Assembly: GCF_012927415.1 (NCBI RefSeq)
Contig: NZ_JABBPF010000040.1
Span: 1-41,858 of the forward strand
DNA length: 41,858 nt
Reading direction: 5' to 3'
Origin: Polaromonas sp.
Lineage (GTDB): Bacteria; Pseudomonadota; Gammaproteobacteria; Burkholderiales; Burkholderiaceae_C
Below the pieces are notes generated by a model. That model saw nothing but the letters and a program-made list of their open reading frames with translations. It was not told where the DNA came from and searched no databases. A program made the translations under genes and the position numbers. Below are positions 10,206-17,408 of this stretch, piece after piece. Position 1 is the stretch's first letter; the number at the start of each line of letters is the position of its first letter.

Positions 10206-10225
10206 AAAGAACTTTTCAGTTCTTT
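10206..10225 (-). promoter_or_regulatory. Inverted repeat in the rhodopsin leader
   Basis: AAAGAAC (10206-10212) and GTTCTTT (10219-10225) form a perfect 7-base dyad with a 6-base loop, 36 to 55 bases before the rhodopsin start. It could be an operator or an mRNA leader hairpin. No regulator gene lies beside it. Confidence 0.5.
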
Positions 10226-10278
10226 ACCTGCCATGATTTCAGTGATCCCCAATGGGGTCCAGACTAATCACGAACTTA

Positions 10279-10296
10279 AAGTATAAATAAATACTT
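10279..10296. promoter_or_regulatory. AT-rich palindrome upstream of rhodopsin
   Basis: AAGTAT (10279-10284) and ATACTT (10291-10296) form a perfect 6-base dyad around AAATAA, about 110 bases before the rhodopsin ATG. Reading towards rhodopsin it contains TATACT, which could serve as a -10 box, but the matching -35 is poor. It may be an operator. Confidence 0.35.
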
Positions 10297-10630
10297 ATTG
10301 GTAATGTTCAGTGTTTTCCCTAATTCCCTGACGACGAAAGGGCAATTGATTAACACTCGAACCAGTCGTTATCCAGTGGTCTTCAATTCTGATTTTGGTT
10401 TGTAACAGCACCCTTGGTCCACTCAGCAAAAAATTGGTCTGTGGGCAGCCGGGGGCGCAGCAGGCAGATTCAGGCGAGTTTTCCCAGCACTTCCTCATCA
10501 GCGCAGAGTCCGCTGTGCGGGCTTGTAGTCCGTGCCGATTTTCGAGATCAAACCGCCGTTGCCAAGCTCTGGCCAAGAACGCGCCGTCTGAAGAACTGCG
10601 TGTCTGAGGCGAACAGGCTTGCGGTAGCCT

Positions 10631-11527
10631 TCACTTGCACGGCGTCGTGGCGACCCATGCGCTGGCGCCTCCCGCTTTTTCAGACCCAAGCCGACTCAGC
10701 AACGCTATGGCCGCATGGGGTGCCCGTTCCTTTGCACCATTAATAAAATAAATGAACACATCGCGCGGCGCGCAGCCCTCGGCGGGCGCTTCCAGGCTGG
10801 GCAGATCGGCAGGTGCACTGCCCACAGCCCAGAGCCGGGCACGGTCGGCCCAGGCGTCGAGCGCCTCATCGGCGTAACCCGTGGCGATTGGTGCCTCGCT
10901 CTGCATCAGGCGCGCATAAACGAAGTCGCCCGTCAGGTCGCCAAACGACGGATACTTTTCGGCGTCGGTGAAAACCGTGGCCACCCGGTAACGGCGCGCC
11001 AGTGCCAGGTACTCAAGCGTCATGAAGCTTTCGTGGCGAACATCGGCCACATGGCGCAGCGGCTGGCCGTCAACACTGGGTGGCAGCAGCGCCAGAAAGG
11101 CCTCGAAATCTTGCGGCTCGAAGGCCTTGCCGGGCATAAATTGCCAGACGATGGGACCGAGCTTCTGGCCCAGCTCGCTGACGCCGCTCTGCACAAAACG
11201 CGCGATGGATTCGCCGGCATCCGCCAACACGCGGCGATGGGTCGCGTAGCGCGGGGCCTTGAGTGAAAACACGAAGCCGTCGGGGCTTTCGTCATGCCAA
11301 TTTTTAAAGCTCGCCGGCTTGAGCGTGCCGTAAAACGTTGCGTTGACCTCAATCGTAGTGAGCTGGCGGCTGGCGTACGCCAGCTCGCGGCTACGCGGCA
11401 GGCCCTTGGGAAAGAAGTTACCGCGCCAGGGCCCGTAAGTCCAGCCGCCCACGCCGACGCGGGTGCCCTCGGCACGAGAGGCGGCAACAGCAGCCAAAAC
11501 GCCTAAGGTGCCGGGTGGCTGGATCAT
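10631..11527 (-). CDS. DUF72 family protein (YecE-like)
   Basis: A 298-residue protein of the DUF72/YecE family, a TIM-barrel-like fold of unknown biochemical role. Family marks are VGVGGWTYGPWRGNFFP near the N-terminus, IEVNATFYG, the FVFSLKAPRYATH segment, DVRHESF and DVFIYFINGAKERAPHAA at the end. I start at 11527 (MIQPPG) because the longer frame to 11653 adds a low-complexity serine stretch not expected in the family. It faces the M20 peptidase gene across about 180 bases and borders the photosystem island. I assign no function beyond the family. Confidence 0.88.
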   Translation of the reverse strand: MIQPPGTLGVLAAVAASRAEGTRVGVGGWTYGPWRGNFFPKGLPRSRELAYASRQLTTIEVNATFYGTLKPASFKNWHDESPDGFVFSLKAPRYATHRRVLADAGESIARFVQSGVSELGQKLGPIVWQFMPGKAFEPQDFEAFLALLPPSVDGQPLRHVADVRHESFMTLEYLALARRYRVATVFTDAEKYPSFGDLTGDFVYARLMQSEAPIATGYADEALDAWADRARLWAVGSAPADLPSLEAPAEGCAPRDVFIYFINGAKERAPHAAIALLSRLGSEKAGGASAWVATTPCK

Positions 11528-11708
11528 GGCGGGCCTTGATGAGCTGGAAGAGCTTGACTGTCCTTGCAGCGCATCGCAACAAACGCAGCAGGCCGCAGCC
11601 CTCCGGGGCGCTTGCGGGATAGTGAGTGTCGCGTGGCATGCTTGCGGCTGCAAGCGTACAGTTGCCTTTACGCAAAAGTTTTTCCATTATTTATCCCGGA
11701 GTTTTTCC

Positions 11709-13307
11709 ATGAATGCCTCATTGCACGCTGCGCCCGATTTGCAGCGCGAAATTCCCGCCGGCGTCCTCAATGCGCCCCAGGCCCTCGCGCAGGTAACGGC
11801 GCAGTGGGACAGCGACATCGTCCAGCAGATTTCCAACTACATCGCCATTCCTGCAAAATCCCCGATGTTTGACAGTGACTGGGCGCAGCACGGTTTTATC
11901 GACACCGTCATGCGCAATGCCGCGAGCTGGGTGGAAGCGCAAAAAGTGGACGGGCTGAAGCTTGAAATTGTTCGCCTGGAGGGGCGCACGCCAGTGCTGT
12001 TTTTTGAGATTCCGGCCTCATCAGGCGGTGCGGGGGCATCCCCTCTTCACCAGCCGGGGCCGCAGGACCGGCTTCGCCGGACTGCAGGCGCAGCGTCCCC
12101 CTCGGGGGGCAGCGAACCACGCGAAGCGGGGAGCGTGGGGGCCACAGTCCTGATGTACGGCCACCTCGACAAACAGCCCGAATTCACCGGCTGGCGCAGC
12201 GACCTCGGGCCCTGGACGCCGAAATACGAAGACGGCAAGCTCTATGGCCGGGGCGGCGCCGACGATGGCTATGCGGTCTATGCCAGCATTGCCGCCGTGC
12301 AGGCACTCAAAGCGCAAAAGGTGCCGCATCCGCGCATCGTCGGGTTGATCGAAACCAGCGAGGAAAGTGGCTCCTACGATCTGCTGCCTTATGTGAATGC
12401 GCTGCGCGAGCGGCTGGGCGAGGTGGCGCTGGTGGTGTGCCTCGACTCGGGCGCCGGCAATTACGACCAGCTGTGGCTGACCACCAGCCTGCGTGGCAAC
12501 GCGGCCGGCGTGCTCAAGGTCGAGGTCCTGACCGAGGGCGTGCATTCGGGCGATGCCAGCGGCCTGGTGCCGTCGAGCTTTCGCATCATGCGCCAGGTGC
12601 TGGACCGGCTGGAGGACAGCAAGACCGGCCGCCTGCTGCCGCAAAGCTTTCATTGCGCCATTCCGGCTGACCGGTTGGCGCAGGCGCAGGACACGGCAAA
12701 AATTCTGGGCGAGGAAATCTATAAGCGCTTTCCGTGGGCGCATTACGACTGCGAAGGCTCCACCAGCTTTGCGCTGCCAACCACCACCGACCCGGTGGAG
12801 GCGTTGCTCAACCGCACCTGGCGGCCCACCCTCAGCGTGACCGGCGCCGAAGGTTTTCCGGCCTTCAAGGATGCCGGCAATGTGCTGCGCCCTTACAGCG
12901 CCTTCAAACTCTCGCTGCGCCTGCCACCGCTGGTTGATGCCGGCGCCGCGGTGCGTGAGCTCAAGGCGCTGCTGGAAGACAACGCGCCCTATCAGGCGAA
13001 GGTTACGTTTGAGGGCGGCGGTGGTGCAAACGGCTGGAACGCGCCAGCGACGCGGCCCTGGTTTGAAAACGCCCTCAACGACGCATCGCAGAGCTTTTTC
13101 GGCGCCCCGTGCGGCACCATGGGCCAGGGCGGCACGATTCCGCTGATGAGCATGCTGAGCCAGGGTTTTCCCAAGGCACAGATGATGGTCTGCGGCGTGC
13201 TCGGCCCAAAGAGCAATGCGCACGGCCCCAACGAATTCCTGAACGTGCCTTATGCCAAGAAGCTGACCGCCGCGGTAGCCCATGTGATGGCGCGTGTGCC
13301 TGGCTGA
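11709..13307 (+). CDS. M20 family metallopeptidase with in-frame repeat insertion
   Basis: Dizinc aminoacyl-peptidase of the M20/carnosinase-like group, probably cytosolic. Metal-site motifs are MYGHLDKQPEF (His152, Asp154), YGRGGADDGY, the EESGS stretch carrying the catalytic glutamate, and CLDSGAGNYD. The dimerisation domain follows (ARMR-free, EVLTEGVHSGDASG). With the ATG at 11709 it has 532 residues. Residues about 103-145 (ASPLHQPG to EAGSVG) are an insertion that the family does not need. They are encoded by the GC-rich repeat and sit between a strand and the first metal ligand. The frame stays open through it, so the protein is probably functional. A terminator follows at 13339. Confidence 0.9.
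   Translation: MNASLHAAPDLQREIPAGVLNAPQALAQVTAQWDSDIVQQISNYIAIPAKSPMFDSDWAQHGFIDTVMRNAASWVEAQKVDGLKLEIVRLEGRTPVLFFEIPASSGGAGASPLHQPGPQDRLRRTAGAASPSGGSEPREAGSVGATVLMYGHLDKQPEFTGWRSDLGPWTPKYEDGKLYGRGGADDGYAVYASIAAVQALKAQKVPHPRIVGLIETSEESGSYDLLPYVNALRERLGEVALVVCLDSGAGNYDQLWLTTSLRGNAAGVLKVEVLTEGVHSGDASGLVPSSFRIMRQVLDRLEDSKTGRLLPQSFHCAIPADRLAQAQDTAKILGEEIYKRFPWAHYDCEGSTSFALPTTTDPVEALLNRTWRPTLSVTGAEGFPAFKDAGNVLRPYSAFKLSLRLPPLVDAGAAVRELKALLEDNAPYQAKVTFEGGGGANGWNAPATRPWFENALNDASQSFFGAPCGTMGQGGTIPLMSMLSQGFPKAQMMVCGVLGPKSNAHGPNEFLNVPYAKKLTAAVAHVMARVPG
12015..12143 (+). repeat. GC-rich repeat, copy A, in frame inside M20 peptidase
   Basis: The core at 12088-12142 contains CCCCCTCGGGGGGCAGCG, CCACGCGAAG and GAGCGTGGGGGCC. 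The same order of blocks occurs, reverse-complemented, inside amgK (17809-17862) and after surA (22543-22596). It encodes about 43 residues in frame with the host gene. The outer boundaries are estimated from where peptidase homology resumes. Confidence 0.7.
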
Positions 13308-13338
13308 GCCCTGACGTTTCTGCTGTTTCTCCCCCCAG

Positions 13339-13365
13339 ACCGCGTCCTTTAAGGTGCGGTTTTTT
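13339..13365 (+). terminator. Rho-independent terminator after the M20 peptidase
   Basis: ACCGC and GCGGT flank CCTTTAAGG, giving a hairpin followed by TTTTTT (13360-13365). It lies about 30 bases past the peptidase stop and just before the hydrolase start at 13384, so the two genes are probably separate transcripts. Confidence 0.7.
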
Positions 13366-13383
13366 CAAGTCAGGTCCTGCTGC

Positions 13384-14286
13384 ATGAGCCCCCCGCTGTT
13401 GACTCCCTTCACTGCCCGCGACGGTGAAAACCTGGCCCTCTATGAATGGCACACCGAGACGTGGGATCCCGAGACCGGTTACGCCGCGCTGCCGCCGCGC
13501 GCGGTGGTGCTGATGTTGCATGGCCTGGGCGAACACGCCGGGCGCTATGGTCATGTGGCCGAGCAGCTGCTGGAGTGGGGTTTTGCGGTGCGCGCCTATG
13601 ACCAGCGCGGCCACGGCCATTCATCCGGTGCCCGGGGCTGTCTTCCTCATGACGCCACGCTGCTCGAGGACCTGGCGGACATGGTCGACGCGACCCGCCT
13701 GCACTGCAGCGCGGCGTCGCAGCAATCCGATGCCGCGCTGCCGCTGATCCTGCTCGGGCACAGTCTTGGCGGTCTGGTGGTGAGCCGTTTTGTGGCGCTG
13801 AAAATGCGCCCGATAGAGGGCCTGGTTTTGTCGTCCCCGGCTTTCGATGTCGACCTGGGCGGGCTGCAAAAACTGCTACTGGCCGCTATGCCGCGTCTGG
13901 TGCCCCATCTGTGCGTGGGCAACGGACTCGATGCACGGTGGCTGTCGCACGACGAATGCGTGGTGCGCGACTATCTGGCCGACCCGCAGGTGCATGACCG
14001 GATTTCGGCACGCCTGGGCAAATTTATTGCGACAGCCGGTCCGGCCACGCTGGCGGCGGCGCCGGGCTGGCGCACGCCGACGCTGCTGATGTATGCCGGA
14101 GATGACCGGTTCGTCAACCCGGCCGGCAGCCGCGCTTTTGCCGAGGCCGCCGCCGACGCGCTCGCCGTCAGGGTCGGGACCGTGACGAGCAAATGCTTCG
14201 ATGGGCTTTATCACGAGATTTTCAACGAAACCGGCGCGGCGCCTGTCTTCGACACACTGAAAGCCTGGCTGGACGCACGATTTTAA
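13384..14286 (+). CDS. Alpha/beta hydrolase, monoacylglycerol lipase-like
   Basis: Serine hydrolase of the lysophospholipase/monoacylglycerol lipase group (Hydrolase_4). The N-terminal half shows HGLGEHAGRY (oxyanion region), YDQRGHGHSSG and the nucleophile elbow GHSLGG (near residue 127). The catalytic Asp is in YAGDDRFVNP and the His in GLYHEIFNE. The ATG at 13384 (300 residues) is preferred to a GTG ten codons upstream, which lies in the stem of the preceding terminator. The natural substrate, a monoacylglycerol or another ester, cannot be read from sequence. Confidence 0.88.
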   Translation: MSPPLLTPFTARDGENLALYEWHTETWDPETGYAALPPRAVVLMLHGLGEHAGRYGHVAEQLLEWGFAVRAYDQRGHGHSSGARGCLPHDATLLEDLADMVDATRLHCSAASQQSDAALPLILLGHSLGGLVVSRFVALKMRPIEGLVLSSPAFDVDLGGLQKLLLAAMPRLVPHLCVGNGLDARWLSHDECVVRDYLADPQVHDRISARLGKFIATAGPATLAAAPGWRTPTLLMYAGDDRFVNPAGSRAFAEAAADALAVRVGTVTSKCFDGLYHEIFNETGAAPVFDTLKAWLDARF

Positions 14287-14304
14287 ACAAAAACCGCCGC
14301 TAGT

Positions 14305-14340
14305 TCAAGGATTACGGCTATTGTCAGCTATAAAAACAGG
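14305..14340. repeat. AT-richer interspersed repeat, copy 4
   Basis: Contains ATTACGGCTATTGTCAGCTAT, similar in order to the copy inside murU (AATACGGCAATAGTTTGCTA). It lies between the stops of the convergent hydrolase and YidB-like genes. Divergent copy; the assignment rests on shared blocks only. Confidence 0.4.
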
Positions 14341-14363
14341 AGCGCACTGATGGCGCGAGCCGC

Positions 14364-14840
14364 TCAGCGCCGTTGCAGCAGTCCGCCCAGCATGTCCATC
14401 AGGTCGCCGCTGTTGCCCAGCCCGTGCTCGGGCGCCTGGCCTTCGGGCGTCAGGTGGTTGATCAGGCCCGGCAGCACCTGCGAGAGCTGTGCGGCCGCTT
14501 CGTCGGGATTGACGCCCAGTTTGGCGGCAATGTCGGAAATAGTGCCCGAACCCAGCGCGCTGGTCACTTCGTCGCCAGACACCGGCTGGTTCGGCCCGCC
14601 GCCGATCCACGAACGCACGGCGCCGCCCAGGCCTGCCTGCTCAAACTTGCTTACCAGCCCGCCCAGGCCGCCGTGCTGGCCGTCGTTGCCCAGCATGCCA
14701 ATGACGATCTGGACCAGTTGCGGATTGCTGGCCAGCATGCCCAGAATGCCACCCAGGCCGCCAGCATTGCCTTGCGTGTCCTGCTGGGGCTGCTGGCCAC
14801 GATACATGACCGCGCCCAATACCGAATCAAGTAATCCCAT
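14364..14840 (-). CDS. YidB-like DUF937 family protein
   Basis: A 158-residue glycine-rich protein of the YidB/DUF937 family, found widely in proteobacteria and without an established function. Visible are the N-terminal GLLDSVLGAVM helix, glycine repeats (GGLGGILGMLA, GGLGGLVSKFEQAGLG), the conserved SWIGGGPNQPVS segment and a helical tail with TISDIAAKLGVNPDEAAA. The ATG at 14840 has GGAG 6 to 9 bases upstream; an ATG four codons earlier would cover that site. There is no signal peptide. It lies downstream of the MFS gene on the same strand with a short gap. Confidence 0.85.
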   Translation of the reverse strand: MGLLDSVLGAVMYRGQQPQQDTQGNAGGLGGILGMLASNPQLVQIVIGMLGNDGQHGGLGGLVSKFEQAGLGGAVRSWIGGGPNQPVSGDEVTSALGSGTISDIAAKLGVNPDEAAAQLSQVLPGLINHLTPEGQAPEHGLGNSGDLMDMLGGLLQRR

Positions 14841-14886
14841 GGCATTCTCCAAAAGTTAACGAATCAAAGTAAAAGCGCCCAGGCGC

Positions 14887-16056
14887 TCAGAGGCTGCGCC
14901 GCCGGCGCCGCCCCAGCCCAAGCCAGGCCAGCGCCAGGCCGGTCAGCGCCAAAGGCAGTAGCGAACCGAAATTCAGCAACGTCCAGCCCTGGGTGGTGAC
15001 CAGCACACCGGATGCCAGTGAGGACACCGCCAGCACGGCAAACACGCAGAAGTTGAGCGCGCCCTGGGCCTTGTCCTTTTCTTCCGGCCGGTACGCCGTC
15101 AGCGCCAGCGTGGTGGCACCGGTAAAAAGAAAATTCCAGCCCAGCCCGAGCAAAAACAGCGCCGCCAGAAATTGCCTGAACTCGACGCCCGTCAGCGCAA
15201 TCAGCACGCACACCAGGTTAAGCGCAAGCCCGACTCCCATGATCGGCAGTGTGCCAAATTTCCTGATCAGGTGGCCGGTAAAAAAGCCCGGCGCAAACAT
15301 GCCTATCACATGCCACTCCAGCACAATGGCCACATCCGAAAACGGCAGGCCGCAGACCTGCATTGCAATCGGCGTGGCGGCCATCAGCAGGTTCATGACG
15401 CCATAACCCAGCGCGCTGGCAGCCGCGGCAACGACAAACACCGGCTGGCGCATGATTTGGCCCAGTGGACGACCGCCGTTGTGGGCCTGTTGGGGCGGTG
15501 GCGGCGGAAACCGGATAAAGGCAAGCAAGGCCATGGCCAGCAGCGCCACGCCTGCCAGCGCGAGGTAGGCGCCGGCAAAGGGCACGTCCGTCAGGCCGCG
15601 CGTGCCTGCCGCCAGATTGGGACCGGCCACGGCGCCCAGCAGGCCGCCGGCCATGACCAGCGAAACCGCCTTTTCGCGAAAAGATGGCAGTGCCAGTTCG
15701 GCTGCGGCAAAGCGGTAAAGCTGCGCATTGGCGTTGTAATAACCCGCCACCAGTGTCGCGGTCACCAGCAGCCAGAAGTTCCTGCTGTACGCCGCGTAGC
15801 AGCACAGCAGGGCGGAAAGCACCGCCACCAGCAAACCGAGCTGAAACGAGGTCTTGCGGCCAAAGTGGCGCTGCGTGTGGGCGACCAGCCCGGTTGACAG
15901 TGCCCCGCCCACCACATAGGCCATCACCGGCAAGGTCGCCATCCAGCCCAGCGGCGCCAGGTTCAGGCCGACCAGACCGTTGATGGCGATGAAGGTGACA
16001 TTGTTGGTGAGAAACAGCCCCTGGCAGATGGCCAGCAGCCAGAGGTTGCGGTTCAT
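14887..16056 (-). CDS. MFS transporter
   Basis: Twelve-helix major facilitator of 389 residues in the inner membrane. The N-terminal half includes the inter-helix basic motif (HTQRHFGRKTS), and the second half repeats the pattern (GHLIRKFGTLP). A proline run (FPPPPPQQ) marks the central cytoplasmic loop. I use the ATG at 16056, directly before the first hydrophobic helix; the longer frame adds an arginine-rich head that overlaps the DUF805 gene. No substrate can be inferred. A short arginine tail (GRRRRRSL) ends the protein. Confidence 0.85.
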   Translation of the reverse strand: MNRNLWLLAICQGLFLTNNVTFIAINGLVGLNLAPLGWMATLPVMAYVVGGALSTGLVAHTQRHFGRKTSFQLGLLVAVLSALLCCYAAYSRNFWLLVTATLVAGYYNANAQLYRFAAAELALPSFREKAVSLVMAGGLLGAVAGPNLAAGTRGLTDVPFAGAYLALAGVALLAMALLAFIRFPPPPPQQAHNGGRPLGQIMRQPVFVVAAAASALGYGVMNLLMAATPIAMQVCGLPFSDVAIVLEWHVIGMFAPGFFTGHLIRKFGTLPIMGVGLALNLVCVLIALTGVEFRQFLAALFLLGLGWNFLFTGATTLALTAYRPEEKDKAQGALNFCVFAVLAVSSLASGVLVTTQGWTLLNFGSLLPLALTGLALAWLGLGRRRRRSL

Positions 16057-16093
16057 GGCGGGTGAAGCGGGGGTCGGGCGGCGACGCCTGCGC

Positions 16094-16441
16094 TCAAACG
16101 GCCGCTTTTGGATTGGCGCCGTAGTCGTTGTCCTGCGCATCGCCTTCCTTCACGGCCCAGTAAAGGGCAATGAGCCAGCCGATCAGGGGAATTAGCACGA
16201 CCAGCAGCCACCAGCCACTGCGGCCAATGTCATGCAGCCGCCGCACGCCCACGGTAATGGTCGGAATCAGGTGAACCAGCGCCACCAGGCCGCTGATCAG
16301 CTGGCCGTTCAGGGCTGCGTCCAGCACGCTGGCCACGATGACGATGCCGACATACACCAGGAGATACATCCAGTATTCGGTGCGCCGCGCGCGGCCGCTC
16401 ACGTTGAAATACTCGCGCATGACTTTCAGGTACCAGTTCAT
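16094..16441 (-). CDS. DUF805 family membrane protein
   Basis: Small inner-membrane protein of 115 residues. The family marks are the N-terminal aromatic stretch YFNVSGRARRTEYW, several hydrophobic helices and RRLHDIGRSGWW between helices. GGGA lies a few bases upstream of the ATG. DUF805 members have no firm biochemical role. It precedes the MFS gene on the same strand with about 40 bases between them, so they could share a transcript. Confidence 0.87.
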   Translation of the reverse strand: MNWYLKVMREYFNVSGRARRTEYWMYLLVYVGIVIVASVLDAALNGQLISGLVALVHLIPTITVGVRRLHDIGRSGWWLLVVLIPLIGWLIALYWAVKEGDAQDNDYGANPKAAV

Positions 16442-16549
16442 AGCATCCCTATCGAGGTTTGTTTTTTTGTCGGGTGGCCGACGGCACCGGGCCGGCTCCG
16501 GAGCGCCCGCTTCACGACGATCCGGACATCTTACGTGAGCCCCGTGACA

Positions 16550-17317
16550 TCAGGGCTGGCCGTCGCCAGACAACGTGAGCAGCGACAAACAGGCCAGTGG
16601 CGCGGTTTCGGCGCGCAGCACGCGCGGGCCCAGGCTGACGGGGCTGAAACCGCAGGCGAAGGCGGCGGCTTCCTCGGCGGCACTCAGACCGCCTTCCGGG
16701 CCACTCAGGAAGGTGAGTGCGCCGCGGCCGGCGACGGACTGGTCCAGCGGGCGCGAGCCTTCGCGCAGCGACAGCAGCAGTCGGCGGTCGGCTTCGGCGG
16801 CGCTGGCGTCACGGCTTTTCTTCAGCCAGTCGGCCAGCGTGACAACCTCGTGAATCAGCGGCAGCCGGTTGCGCCCGCACTGCTCGCTGGCGGCCATGGC
16901 AATGCCGCGCCAATGCGCCAGTTTCTTGTCGGCGCGCTCGGCCTTGAGGCGCAGCACGCTGCGCTCGCTCATCACCGGCTGGATGCTGGCCGCGCCCAGT
17001 TCGGTGGCTTTTTCGACCAGCCAGTCCATCCGGTCGTTGGCCGGCATACCCGTGACCAGGTGGATGGCGCGGCGCGCTTCGCGGACCGTGGCGCTGTAAG
17101 CGCCTATCACCACGTCAACGTCGCTGCGGCCCATACGCTCTACCGTCGCCTCGAATTCGCCTTCGCTGCCGGGCTGGCCGTCGCCCAGTCCGTTGAAGAG
17201 CGTGATGCTGTCGCCCGGTTGCAGGCGCAAGACCTGCACATGGCGCGCGGCCTGTTCGGGCAGGCCAACGGTGTGGCCGGGGATCAATGCCAGGTCGGCG
17301 AAAAAACGCGGCCTCAC
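16550..17317 (-). CDS. rsmE: 16S rRNA (uracil-1498-N3)-methyltransferase
   Basis: SPOUT-class methyltransferase that modifies U1498 of 16S rRNA in the assembled 30S subunit. Typical features are an N-terminal MRPRFF start, DWLVEKATELGAASIQP, SERSVLR, EQCGRNRLP, the SAM-binding loop SGPEGGLS and LGPRVLRAETA close to the C-terminus, where the trefoil knot forms. Its 255 residues are normal for the family. It lies downstream of amgK on the same strand, separated by a palindrome at 17348-17370. Confidence 0.94.
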   Translation of the reverse strand: MRPRFFADLALIPGHTVGLPEQAARHVQVLRLQPGDSITLFNGLGDGQPGSEGEFEATVERMGRSDVDVVIGAYSATVREARRAIHLVTGMPANDRMDWLVEKATELGAASIQPVMSERSVLRLKAERADKKLAHWRGIAMAASEQCGRNRLPLIHEVVTLADWLKKSRDASAAEADRRLLLSLREGSRPLDQSVAGRGALTFLSGPEGGLSAAEEAAAFACGFSPVSLGPRVLRAETAPLACLSLLTLSGDGQP

Positions 17318-17347
17318 GGTCGGGCGCAGGCTGCGTAAAGAGCTGAA

Positions 17348-17370
17348 TTTGCTATTAAATAAATAGCAAA
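17348..17370. repeat. Perfect palindrome of the GCTAT/ATAGC family
   Basis: TTTGCTATT (17348-17356) and AATAGCAAA (17362-17370) with AAATA between. It lies between the amgK stop and the rsmE start. It resembles the stem of the AT-richer repeats but lacks the TCCA-ATACGG part. It might act as a weak terminator for amgK. Confidence 0.5.
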
Positions 17371-17408
17371 CAATGACCGTCTTACACGGACAAGAAGGTG
17401 ATTTGACA

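Larger units (their letters stand above)
10171..10630. other. Upstream region of the rhodopsin operon
   Basis: About 460 bases without a supportable gene between the rhodopsin start and DUF72. The part next to rhodopsin (10171-10310) is AT-rich, holds two perfect inverted repeats, and probably contains the operon promoter. I could not fix convincing -35 and -10 boxes. The rest (10310-10630) shows only short unrecognised frames and reads as spacer. Confidence 0.5.

Noticed and set aside
3228..10630. Prophage or integrative element carrying the rhodopsin operon
   Set aside because: No integrase, transposase, tRNA or direct repeats were seen at either edge, so transfer is inferred only from composition and family affinity.
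12021..13283. 420-codon minus-strand frame opposite the M20 peptidase
   Set aside because: High-G+C antisense frame with no recognisable domain; the plus strand has the metal-binding motifs.
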